DNA of 20,529 nucleotides from JBGOTP01 sp041476545 (lineage in GTDB: Bacteria > Acidobacteriota > Vicinamibacteria > Vicinamibacterales > CAVVIG01), in contig JBGOTP010000049.1 in the NCBI GenBank assembly GCA_041476545.1, forward strand, positions 1 to 20,529, in the 5' to 3' direction. The position numbers and the translations under genes were made by a program. Of this stretch, positions 1 to 7,799 are shown one piece after another. Under the pieces are notes generated by a model. That model worked only from the letters and a program-made list of their open reading frames with translations, made no database searches and was not told where the DNA came from. Position 1 is the first letter of the stretch; the number at the start of each line of letters is the position of its first letter.

Positions 1-1553
1 GGGGCGTCACGAACAACAACGTCACCGTGTTCGGGCAAACCGATTTCACGCAGCAGCACATCTGGAAAGTCTCGGTCACGACCGGCGCCGAGCAGAAGGT
101 CACGGACGGCGACTGGTCCGTGCTCGCGTTCCGGCTGTCGAACGACGGCCGGCAGTTCGCGGTACTCCGGGCTCCGACGCCGCTCGCCATCGATCACTAC
201 CGGAGCGACGTGTGGGTGATGACTGTGGACGGCGGCAACGCCCGCGCGCTCACGACCAACGGCCTCTACGAACTTGATGCGGAGCTCTCGCCAGACAATT
301 CGCAGGTCTGGTTCCTGGCGGACGCGAATGAGAAGCTGGAACCGTACAACGGCCAGACGCTGTTCGTGGTGCCGGCAACCGGCGGCAGGCCGCAGATGCT
401 CCTGCCCGGGTTCGGCCACTCGATTGATTCCGCTGAGTGGGCGCCCGACGGCAAGTCCATCCTGGCCGTCGTGAACCTGGGCCTGCACCAGGAGATCTAC
501 CGAATCGATGTGGCGACGCGGACGGCACGGGCGTTGACCGAGGGCCGCCATGCCATTCTTGGCATGAGTCTCGTCGCGCCGGCCAATCGCCTGATCTTTC
601 AGATCGACGAGCCCACACGGATCGGCGACGGGTGGACGCTGCCGGTCGACGGCGGCACGCCGACGAAGGTCACGGGCGTGTACGACTCCCTTGCCACCGA
701 CTTTACGCTGCCACGCCAGGAGAAGGTGACCTGGAAGGGCGCGGATGGCGTGACGATAGAAGGGTTGCTCTTCTATCCGGTGGGGTACCAGGAGGGAACA
801 CGGTATCCGCTCGTTGTGCAGCTGCACGGTGGACCGTCGGATTCCGACAAGTTCGGCTTCGGGCCGGGCGTCATCTTCAACTACGTGCCCGTGCTCGCGG
901 CAAAAGGATATGCCGTGCTGCGGCCCAACTATCGCGGCAGCAGCGGATACGGCAGCGCGTTTCTGCGCGACATCATCGGCCACTACTTCAACAACATGCA
1001 CCTCGACGTGATGGCCGGCGTCGACGCGTTGGTGAAGCAGGGGATTGCCGATCCGGATCGCCTGGCCGTCACGGGCGCGAGCGCCGGCGGGCACCTCGTG
1101 AACAAGCTCATTACGTTCACGACTCGCTTCAAGGCAGCCTCGTCGACGGCGGGTGTGGCGAACTGGATTTCGATGATGGCGCAGACCGATGCGGTGACAC
1201 GCCGGACGTTCTGGATGGGTGGCACGCCGTGGCAGAAAGACGCACCGACCGGTCTACTATGGAACAATTCGCCGATCAAAGACGTCGCGAAAGTCAAAAC
1301 GCCGACGCTGTTCATCGCGGGAGCGAGGGATCAACGCGTGCCCAAGGAACAGGCGTTCGAGATGTATCGCGGCCTCGATTCGAACGGCGTGCCGACCAAA
1401 CTCATCATCGGCGACAACGAAGGCCACCAGTGGCAGGAGATCCGCAGTCAATTCTTCAAGGCCAACACCGAGCTGGAATGGTTCGAGAAGTACGTGATGA
1501 ATCGAAGTTACCGGCCGGAAGTGGCACCTGTGGACGCGCCCGCCGCGCGTTAG
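1..1553 (+). CDS. S9 family prolyl-oligopeptidase-like serine peptidase (5'-truncated)
   Basis: The reading frame is open to the left window edge (first complete codon at position 3), so the N-terminus and any signal peptide are missing. The codon at 27 is GTG, most likely an internal valine. Numbering residues from it, about 1-225 form a beta-propeller with PD40/DPP-IV-like blades (repeated SPDNSQVWF- and APDGKSI-type motifs), and about 240-490 form the alpha/beta-hydrolase domain. The catalytic triad is visible: Ser352 in GASAGG, Asp435 in AGARDQRVP and His467 in NEGHQW. An oxyanion-type HGGP motif lies near residue 268. The family cleaves short peptides, often after proline, or acts as an acylaminoacyl-peptidase, and relatives are usually periplasmic. 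It ends with TAG, 121 bp before the kinase gene. The exact substrate cannot be read from the sequence. Confidence 0.93.
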   Translation, partial: GVTNNNVTVFGQTDFTQQHIWKVSVTTGAEQKVTDGDWSVLAFRLSNDGRQFAVLRAPTPLAIDHYRSDVWVMTVDGGNARALTTNGLYELDAELSPDNSQVWFLADANEKLEPYNGQTLFVVPATGGRPQMLLPGFGHSIDSAEWAPDGKSILAVVNLGLHQEIYRIDVATRTARALTEGRHAILGMSLVAPANRLIFQIDEPTRIGDGWTLPVDGGTPTKVTGVYDSLATDFTLPRQEKVTWKGADGVTIEGLLFYPVGYQEGTRYPLVVQLHGGPSDSDKFGFGPGVIFNYVPVLAAKGYAVLRPNYRGSSGYGSAFLRDIIGHYFNNMHLDVMAGVDALVKQGIADPDRLAVTGASAGGHLVNKLITFTTRFKAASSTAGVANWISMMAQTDAVTRRTFWMGGTPWQKDAPTGLLWNNSPIKDVAKVKTPTLFIAGARDQRVPKEQAFEMYRGLDSNGVPTKLIIGDNEGHQWQEIRSQFFKANTELEWFEKYVMNRSYRPEVAPVDAPAAR

Positions 1554-1674
1554 ATTCTGCCCATGTAACGTGCCGTGCGGCCTGGCGCGTACGCGAGCGA
1601 CCGCAAAAGACAGGACATAGAAAAGATAGTGCAGCACATCGGGTGATCCGTCATACTGTCGCGCTAGCCCATCT

Positions 1675-3642
1675 GTGACTGACGACTTCGAGCTCGCCGA
1701 ACCGGTGTCCATTGTCGATCCGACGCGGAAGACAACCGTCGAGGAGACGGTCCTGCTTCTCGAGTCGATTCTCGAAGCCACGCACGATGCCATCCTCGTG
1801 CTCGATCTCGATCGCCAGGTCGTCCGCTACAACCAGCGCTTTCTCCAGATGTTCAGGATGGCAGCCGATGAACTCGATCGGAACGGCTCGGCGGCGATTA
1901 TCGCCGCGCTGACCGATCAACTGGAAGATCCCGGGGTGCTGCTGGCCAACTCCCGCCAGCTCTGGATCGATCCGTCCACCGAGGTCGTGGACACCCTGCG
2001 ATTCAAGGACGGTCGCATCTATCACCGGTTCGTCGCGCCGCGCTGCGTCAACGGACAGGTGATCGGCCGTGTGGCGAGCTACCACGACATCACACAGCAG
2101 GAGACCACCAAGCAGGCGCTCGAACAGCATCGCGCGTTCCTGGAAAAAGCCCAGGAGGTGGGGCACGTCGGCAGCTGGGTCTCTGAACTTGACGGGTCCG
2201 GCAGGCTGGCGTGGTCTCGCGAAACGTACCACATTTTCGGCGTGACGCCGGACACCTTCAACGGCACCTCCGAGGAGTTCTTCGCGTTTGTCCACGCCGA
2301 CGATCGCGAGTTCGTCCGGCGCGCCAGCGATGCGACCATCGCCGGGCAGGCGCCGTACGAGGTCGAGCACCGCATCGTCCGCGTGGACGGTCAGATCCGG
2401 TGGATGCACGAAAAGGCCGATATCGTCCGAGATGAGCACGGCATGGCGCTGCGCATGGTCGGCACCGTGCAGGACATCACGGATCGCCGGCAGCTCGAAG
2501 AACAACTGCGGCAGTCGCAGAAGCTGGAAGCCATCGGCCAGCTGGCGGGTGGGATCGCGCACGATCTGAACAACGCCCTCACCGCCATCGCCGGATACAC
2601 CGAACTCGCTCTAGGCGCCTTGAGCCCTGACCATCCCGCCAGACCTGACGTCCACGAGATCCGTCGCGCGGCCGAGCGCGCGGAATCGGTGACGCGCCAG
2701 CTGCTCGCGTTCAGCCGCAGGCAGCTCCTCGAACCCCGGCTCTTCTCGCTTGGCAACGCGGTCGCGGATCTCAACCCGCTGCTCGAGCGTCTGCTCGGCA
2801 GCAACATTCAGCTGAGGACCGTGTGCGCGGAGAATCTGCCGTCGATCTACGGCGACACCGGGCAGATCGAACAGGCGATCATCAACCTGGCCGTGAACGC
2901 CCGCGATGCGATGCCAGACGGCGGACGCCTCACGCTCGCGCTCTCGGTCGTCGACGTCGACGAGGCCTTTGTCCGCGCGCACCAGACGCTGTCGCCAGGA
3001 CGGTATCTGGATCTGTCGATCACCGACACCGGCGTCGGGATGGACGCCAGCGCGCAGGCGCACGTCTTCGAACCGTTCTTCACGACCAAGGATGTCGGCA
3101 AGGGCACGGGACTCGGTCTGGCGATGGTGTACGGAACGGTCCGGCAGAGCGGTGGACACATCTTCGTCGAGAGCGAGGTCGGGCGTGGCACGACGTTCCG
3201 CCTGCTCTTTCCCGATGCGTCCGCTCGAGACGCGTCGGTTCCAATCCGCGCATTGACGCCCCCGACAGGCGAGCAATCAACCGTCCTGGTTGTCGAGGAC
3301 GATGCCGCGGTACGTAACCTTGTGGTGACCGCGCTCGGACACGACGGCTATCGCGTCCTGCACGCCTCGTCTGGCGAGGAGGCACTCGCCATCGCGGACG
3401 CCAGCCACGGGAAGATCGACCTGCTCCTGACTGACGCGAAAATGCCGGGCATGAACGGGATCGAACTGGCCAATCTGCTCGTCCGGAAGCGTCAGGGCCT
3501 GCCGGTCATCGTCATGTCGGGCTACACGGAGGAGACGTTGAAGATTGACGGCTCGCCCGAGCCGATTCCGCTTCTGCCGAAGCCGTTCACGCCGAGAGAG
3601 CTTCGACGGAAAGTCGCCGACGTGCTCCGGTCAACTACTTGA
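1675..3642 (+). CDS. PAS-PAS hybrid histidine kinase with C-terminal receiver domain
   Basis: A 655-residue protein with no membrane segment or signal peptide, so a cytoplasmic sensor is likely. Order of domains: PAS 1 (about 28-140), PAS 2 of the PAS_3 type (about 163-272, ending in the DITDR linker), HisKA with the H-box GGIAHDLNN (phospho-acceptor His296), HATPase_c (N-box NLAVNARDAMPDGG near 405, G-box GTGLGLAMVYG near 480), then a receiver (about 535-655) with the VVEDD acid pair and phospho-acceptor Asp587 in LTDAKMPG. After autophosphorylation the phosphate can pass to its own receiver. No DNA-binding output domain and no partner regulator lie next to it, so its target is unknown. The GTG start has no clear Shine-Dalgarno; GTG at 1705 is an alternative. 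Its last 8 bp overlap the convergent esterase gene. Confidence 0.93.
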   Translation: MTDDFELAEPVSIVDPTRKTTVEETVLLLESILEATHDAILVLDLDRQVVRYNQRFLQMFRMAADELDRNGSAAIIAALTDQLEDPGVLLANSRQLWIDPSTEVVDTLRFKDGRIYHRFVAPRCVNGQVIGRVASYHDITQQETTKQALEQHRAFLEKAQEVGHVGSWVSELDGSGRLAWSRETYHIFGVTPDTFNGTSEEFFAFVHADDREFVRRASDATIAGQAPYEVEHRIVRVDGQIRWMHEKADIVRDEHGMALRMVGTVQDITDRRQLEEQLRQSQKLEAIGQLAGGIAHDLNNALTAIAGYTELALGALSPDHPARPDVHEIRRAAERAESVTRQLLAFSRRQLLEPRLFSLGNAVADLNPLLERLLGSNIQLRTVCAENLPSIYGDTGQIEQAIINLAVNARDAMPDGGRLTLALSVVDVDEAFVRAHQTLSPGRYLDLSITDTGVGMDASAQAHVFEPFFTTKDVGKGTGLGLAMVYGTVRQSGGHIFVESEVGRGTTFRLLFPDASARDASVPIRALTPPTGEQSTVLVVEDDAAVRNLVVTALGHDGYRVLHASSGEEALAIADASHGKIDLLLTDAKMPGMNGIELANLLVRKRQGLPVIVMSGYTEETLKIDGSPEPIPLLPKPFTPRELRRKVADVLRSTT

Positions 3643-5020
3643 ACAGCGCAAGGTTGATCGCGTTCCCCATCGCCTCGTAGCCCGCGTTGTTTGGATGCAG
3701 CCAGTCCCCCGACTGCAGCTGCGGCAGAAACTTGGATGGCTTGTTCGGATCCCGCATCGCCGCGTCGAAGTCGACGACCCCGTCGTACTCCTTCCCGGTC
3801 CGAATCCACTCGTTGAGGGCGACGCGTTTCGCTTCGCCCTCGGGACTGAAATAGGCGGCGCCTTCGAAGGGCGTCAGTGTCGCTCCATAGATCTTGATTC
3901 CGAGCGCGTGCGCGCGTGCAATGACCTGACGATGACCGGCGATCAGGTCGGCCGCGCTCGGCGACGGGTTCTGGCGCGCCTGTCCGATGTCGTTGATCCC
4001 CAGCATGAGAATCATGTGCGTGGCGCCGCTCTCCACAAGCACGTCGCGGTCGAGACGCGCAAGGATGTTGACGCCGCCGTCGCCGACTGCATCGCTCAGC
4101 ACGCGATTGGCGGCAATGCCGGCATTGACCACGGCGATCTTTTTGCCGCGCTGCGCGAGCAGCCGTCGGGCCAGCACGTCGGGCCAGCGCCCGTTCGAGT
4201 CGACCGTCGACGCCGTGCCGTCGGTGATCGAGTCGCCGGTCGCGACAATCACGGGCGTGCGATCCGGTGCGGCGACTTCGACACGCGAGACGAAGTACCA
4301 GGACCTGACCACCGTCGCATCGGCCATGTCGGCGGTACCGGCGGCATTGCCGGCGGCGACGTAGTTCGTCTGGTACGCACCGCCGTGCCTTGTCAGCGTC
4401 GACGCCCCAGTGTCGCCGGGGAGATACAGATCAATAGCGAGATCGGAGAGATTGGGCACCGCCAGCGAAACCGGATCGCTGACGAGCGTGGCGCCCGGCG
4501 GAATGGATGTTGACCGCTCGCCGCTGAACGTGAGCGCGTGGCCCGTGGCCGGCACGATGGCCGCGCCGGTGCCTCGGAGCGCGATGTGCGCGGCGCCGAT
4601 CGCCAGCGCCCGCGTTCCAAATGTGTTCGCGAATACGACTCGTACGCGATCGCCGCCGAGGGTCACGTGGACGATCTGGCGAAGCGTCTGATTGTTCGGG
4701 ACGAGGAGCGGTGGCGCGCCACGTCCGGCGGCCGGAGCCGCGCCCGGAGCCGCCTGGCCCCGCCCCCCCGGCGCTCCGGCCCCGCCTCCATTGGCCACCG
4801 CCTGTGCTGGCGCGGGCGGAGCAGCGACTGCCGGCGCCGCTGCGGGTGGCGTCACGACTCGAGCCACCGGCGCCGTCGCCCAGGTGGCGACCCAGTTGTC
4901 TTTCCGGCCCGACTGCGCGCCAATGCCGGCGACGCTGCCGGCCAGGACCAACCCAACCGCCGCGGAGACGACGCTCGCGAAAAACACACGACGGAGCATG
5001 CCGATCTTTGTACCTGTCAT
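3635..5020 (-). CDS. secreted GDSL/SGNH-family hydrolase (esterase)
   Basis: A 461-residue protein with an N-terminal signal peptide (hydrophobic core about 12-34, cleavage probably after GAQS). A Pro/Ala/Gly-rich low-complexity linker follows (about 57-105), then an N-terminal beta-domain (about 106-250) and the SGNH catalytic domain. The SGNH blocks are intact: block I ATGDSITDG with nucleophile Ser264, block II Gly301 in NAGIAANR, block III GIND with Asn343, and block V DWLHPN with Asp439 and His442. Relatives deacylate carbohydrate or lipid esters, but the substrate here is not readable. Start ATG at 5020 was chosen because it lies 14 bp after the DUF5916 stop and gives a good signal peptide. 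ATG at 4999 (MLRRVFF) is the alternative, and neither has a strong Shine-Dalgarno. The gene ends in an 8-bp convergent overlap with the kinase. Confidence 0.9.
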   Translation of the reverse strand: MTGTKIGMLRRVFFASVVSAAVGLVLAGSVAGIGAQSGRKDNWVATWATAPVARVVTPPAAAPAVAAPPAPAQAVANGGGAGAPGGRGQAAPGAAPAAGRGAPPLLVPNNQTLRQIVHVTLGGDRVRVVFANTFGTRALAIGAAHIALRGTGAAIVPATGHALTFSGERSTSIPPGATLVSDPVSLAVPNLSDLAIDLYLPGDTGASTLTRHGGAYQTNYVAAGNAAGTADMADATVVRSWYFVSRVEVAAPDRTPVIVATGDSITDGTASTVDSNGRWPDVLARRLLAQRGKKIAVVNAGIAANRVLSDAVGDGGVNILARLDRDVLVESGATHMILMLGINDIGQARQNPSPSAADLIAGHRQVIARAHALGIKIYGATLTPFEGAAYFSPEGEAKRVALNEWIRTGKEYDGVVDFDAAMRDPNKPSKFLPQLQSGDWLHPNNAGYEAMGNAINLALFK

Positions 5021-5034
5021 GGGCGGTGTTTTTA

Positions 5035-7593
5035 TCACAGACCCAGCCAGTAATTCATCTTTATCATCAGCACGTGGGTCCCGTCGGCGCCAAACGCCGT
5101 GCCCAGGTCCCGCAGGGGCGAGAACACGCCGGCGCGCGACGAGTCCTGGGTGGACATGTTCCAGACGAGAAAAACGGTGCTCCCCGGCCGATACTCCCAC
5201 CGCAGCACCATGTTGCCGCGCAGCGACTTGCTGTTGAAATCCGGGTTGAACGGAATCCCGACGGGTGTGAACTCGAACGAGCTGGGCCGGGCAAGACGGC
5301 GGATGTCGGAATAGGCCCCGACGGCCGCGAATGGCTGGAGATAGGCCTCGAACGTGAGATTGCGGTTGAACGCGTACGTCGTGCGCGCGGTGACACTCAA
5401 GACGTCGCGCGCGAGCCGTCCGTAGACGTTGTCGGTCACGCCATCGCCATCGGTGTCGACGTTGGTAATCCACTGCGCGACATCCCGACCGTGCTGGTAG
5501 TTCGTGCTGAGCGATGTCTGCAGCCGCGCGGAGGGCTGCAACCGCAGGTTCGGTCCAAATGTCGTACCCCAGCCGCCCGCGTCGTCGCGCTGCCCGGATC
5601 CGTTCACGAAGAGCTGCCATCGTTTGCGCGAGTCAGTGCCAACGGATGCGTTGAAGAAATTGTTCGCCGGCCTGGCAATCGGCGGACCGCCCCGTGTGTC
5701 GAGGTCGTCCAGTCGATCGAAGTTGTGACCCGTGTTGACGTTCAACCCCCAGAAGTTCCGGAACTGAATGTTTGCGCCGCCCACCACGTACTTGTTGAAG
5801 ACCACGCCATCGCCGCTTCGCTCCCAGTTGGCGTCAAAGAACGTCGACGTCGAGCGAAGGGCCTTCCACGGATCCGGGTGGTTGAGGTTGAATCCGCCCT
5901 CGAGGCGCGTCTTGTTGTTGCGGCCGTTCAGGAATCCGAGATCCGTGTTCCGGAAGTCCCGGCCGAAATGATCCGTGGCGCCGTTTACCGAAAGGTACTT
6001 GCCGTTGTAGTTGAACCGCGTCATGCCGCCGAAACCGGTGCGCAACTCGCTGCCGAACGGGGCACGCGTGCCAACCCAGTGGCCGTCCCACGTGTAGCGG
6101 TTCTGTTTCCAGCGGATGTTGTAGTCGACGCCGCCCGTAAACGCGTCAGTGCTCTGCTCCCGGACGACGGCCGTGCCGATGGCGCCGACGTTCGAAGAGC
6201 CGCCCAGGATGTCGCGCTGGACGCGTCCGACGCTGTACGAGGTGCGTGGCTCGATGAGACGCTCGGTTCTGCCCGTCACGCTCTCGCCAGTGCTCGCGAC
6301 CGTCGTCGTTTCGACCAGGGCGTACTCGCGCGACGTCAGCGCGGTCAATCCACCGTAGGTCCAGCCCGACGCCTTGCCCGTCACCTTTGCCGCGCCAAGA
6401 ATCGTCGTCTGATCGGGCTTCGAGATCAGGCGATCACCGGACGGCAACGCGAAGCGGCCGGGCGTCTGACCGATCCGCCGTGAGTGAAACAAGGGGAACT
6501 GGCTGTAGTTCAGGACGAACGTCCGGCTGTCTTCGAGGAAGAACGGACGCTTCTCCGGAAAGAACGTCTCGAACACCGACAGGTTGAGCACGGCCGGATC
6601 GAGCTCCACCTGCGCGAAATCCGGATTGACCGTTGCGGACAGCGTGGTCGAGGGGCCCAGTCCGCGTCGAAGATCGAATCCTGCGTTGGCTGTGACGTCG
6701 CTGCCGGCCGAAGACGATTCGCGCCCGGTGGTGGCGAAGGGAAGCAGTTCCAGCCGCCGCGGCGGATCGAGCCTGGCGTCGAACACCAGATGACCGAGGC
6801 GCGAGACGAATCCCTGGGCTCCGCGAGGCGTCGGCACCCAGCGGTCGAATTCCCCTCGCCGGTACAGATCGCGCCGCACGCCGAAGCCCCACACCATCCC
6901 GCCGGCCGGCGGAACGCTGAACCGCATCTGTGAGAACGGAATCCTGAACTCGGCGGTCCATCCGTCCGAAGTGATGAGCGTGCGCACGTCCCAGACGGCG
7001 TCGTAGTCGGAGTTCTGACGCGTGTCGTCGAACCAGGTGTAGTCGCTCTGCACGCCGGACGGATTCGTGTCGAATGCGTACGCCGTGAGGTGATCGTGAC
7101 GGGGATCGAAGGTGATGCGAATCAGATCGCTCGGAGGCACGTTGTCGCGCCTCCCGAGTCCGGTCGCGATCTGCGACGGGTCGCGCATGAAGCAGTGCAC
7201 GGCGACGTAGATGCTCCTGTCGTCGTACGCTACTTGCACGACCGTGCGTTCGGTCGGCGGCATCATGTTGTCGGGCTCGTTCTGCACGAGATCGTCGATG
7301 GACTGCGCCAGCCGCCAGACGTCGTCGTCCAGCTGACCGTCGATGCGCGGCACGACGCCTGTGATCCGAAGCGCATGGAGCTGCTTGCCGGCCTTCTCCG
7401 GCACCGCCGGCTCGGCACGGGCTGCCGGGGCGCTCTGGCCGTACGCGCGGCCGGAGGATCCAGGAGTGATGAAGATCCCAACAATGAAGATCCCAACAAT
7501 GACGATCCCGATATTGCAGAGCCCAATGATGCAGTACCTGACGGCGAGGCGCAGACCGATCCAGATCGAGGCGCGCGGCGGGAGTTTTCGCAT
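5035..7593 (-). CDS. DUF5916 outer-membrane protein with CBM9-like N-terminal domain
   Basis: An 852-residue exported protein. The very hydrophobic N-terminal segment (about 10-45) is built of pentapeptide repeats. It is followed by a carbohydrate-binding-module-9-like beta-sandwich (about 75-250: GVVPRIDGQLDDDVW, SIYVAVHCF, the D/H-rich ITFDPRHDH region, GWTAEFRIPFSQMRF) and then a DUF5916 region (about 260-852) with many alternating aromatic/polar strands (for example VNPDFAQVELD and FPEKRPFFLED). Known family members are predicted outer-membrane beta-barrels, and the C-terminus IKMNYWLGL fits a closing strand. The role is not established; binding or passage of glycans is a reasonable inference. 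Start ATG at 7593 is the only one that gives a complete export signal, with a weak AGG about 8 nt upstream. The open frame upstream to 8220 antiparallels NHL propeller B and is not coding. Probably co-transcribed with the esterase (14-bp gap). Confidence 0.9.
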   Translation of the reverse strand: MRKLPPRASIWIGLRLAVRYCIIGLCNIGIVIVGIFIVGIFITPGSSGRAYGQSAPAARAEPAVPEKAGKQLHALRITGVVPRIDGQLDDDVWRLAQSIDDLVQNEPDNMMPPTERTVVQVAYDDRSIYVAVHCFMRDPSQIATGLGRRDNVPPSDLIRITFDPRHDHLTAYAFDTNPSGVQSDYTWFDDTRQNSDYDAVWDVRTLITSDGWTAEFRIPFSQMRFSVPPAGGMVWGFGVRRDLYRRGEFDRWVPTPRGAQGFVSRLGHLVFDARLDPPRRLELLPFATTGRESSSAGSDVTANAGFDLRRGLGPSTTLSATVNPDFAQVELDPAVLNLSVFETFFPEKRPFFLEDSRTFVLNYSQFPLFHSRRIGQTPGRFALPSGDRLISKPDQTTILGAAKVTGKASGWTYGGLTALTSREYALVETTTVASTGESVTGRTERLIEPRTSYSVGRVQRDILGGSSNVGAIGTAVVREQSTDAFTGGVDYNIRWKQNRYTWDGHWVGTRAPFGSELRTGFGGMTRFNYNGKYLSVNGATDHFGRDFRNTDLGFLNGRNNKTRLEGGFNLNHPDPWKALRSTSTFFDANWERSGDGVVFNKYVVGGANIQFRNFWGLNVNTGHNFDRLDDLDTRGGPPIARPANNFFNASVGTDSRKRWQLFVNGSGQRDDAGGWGTTFGPNLRLQPSARLQTSLSTNYQHGRDVAQWITNVDTDGDGVTDNVYGRLARDVLSVTARTTYAFNRNLTFEAYLQPFAAVGAYSDIRRLARPSSFEFTPVGIPFNPDFNSKSLRGNMVLRWEYRPGSTVFLVWNMSTQDSSRAGVFSPLRDLGTAFGADGTHVLMIKMNYWLGL
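7471..7530. repeat. 15-bp minisatellite in the DUF5916 signal segment, about 4 units
   Basis: Four consecutive 15-bp units: 7471-7485 and 7486-7500 are identical (GAAGATCCCAACAAT on the plus strand), and 7501-7515 and 7516-7530 are diverged copies. On the coding (minus) strand each unit encodes a hydrophobic pentapeptide with glycine in the middle: IIGLC, NIGIV, IVGIF, IVGIF (residues 22-41). The array makes up most of the hydrophobic core of the export signal. Because 15 is a multiple of 3, loss or gain of a unit would lengthen or shorten the membrane-spanning core by five residues without a frameshift. Confidence 0.85.
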
Positions 7594-7657
7594 GGAGGCC
7601 TGGAAGGTTAGACGAGAGCCGCAGAGAACGGGTTTTGGAGAGCGTTCAAGGAAGACC

Positions 7658-7681
7658 CCCGGCGAGCCGTCACTCGCCGGG
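7658..7681. other. 9-bp perfect inverted repeat (hairpin)
   Basis: Arms CCCGGCGAG (7658-7666) and CTCGCCGGG (7673-7681) pair perfectly around the 6-nt loop CCGTCA. It lies 64 bp upstream of the DUF5916 start, within its probable 5' leader if the block is transcribed from the right. There is no T-tract on either side, so a classical intrinsic terminator is not supported. An mRNA stem or a protein-binding palindrome is possible. Confidence 0.55.
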
Positions 7682-7689
7682 AAATCTGT

Positions 7690-7797
7690 TGTAGTGCAGG
7701 CCTTCCGCCTTCGCGTGAAGCTTCGGCGGACCGCCGTAGCCTTGGCGTAGGCAGTCAGGCCTGCCCGACACGGCAGGGCTTGAAGCCCTGCCCTACG
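7690..7797. repeat. palindrome-rich intergenic element, probably a dispersed repeat
   Basis: A run of nested short palindromes: TCCGCC (7704-7709) with GGCGGA (7725-7730), GGCGGACCGCC (7725-7735), then the 21-bp palindrome at 7772-7792. The density of inverted repeats and the lack of coding potential resemble REP-like dispersed intergenic elements of GC-rich soil bacteria. Only one copy is in this window, so the dispersed nature is inferred. Confidence 0.45.
7772..7792 (-). terminator. candidate hairpin terminator downstream of NHL propeller B
   Basis: The palindrome GGCAGGGCTT-G-AAGCCCTGCC begins 8 bp beyond the TAA stop of the propeller gene. It could fold as a 9-bp GC-rich stem with a 3-nt loop. 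No U-run follows in the direction of transcription, so it would be an atypical terminator. It may simply be part of the intergenic repeat in which it sits. Confidence 0.35.
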
Positions 7798-7799
7798 AT

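Larger units (their letters stand above)
7594..7799. other. structured spacer between NHL propeller B and the DUF5916 gene
   Basis: The only long gap inside the minus-strand secreted-protein block. It contains a 9-bp stem with a 6-nt loop (7658-7681), a GC-rich stretch rich in short palindromes (about 7690-7750), and a perfect 21-bp palindrome (7772-7792). I see no convincing ORF. The spacer may separate two transcription units or hold a processing signal. Confidence 0.6.

Noticed and set aside
437..1678. Plus-strand 413-codon ORF inside the S9 peptidase gene
   Set aside because: It is a shifted frame of the peptidase with Arg-rich composition, while the peptidase frame holds the whole catalytic triad.
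4621..6483. Long plus-strand ORF (620 codons) opposite the esterase and DUF5916 genes
   Set aside because: It is antisense to two genes with clear domains, has Arg/Pro/Ala-rich nonsense composition and no recognisable motif. Long antisense ORFs are expected at this GC content.
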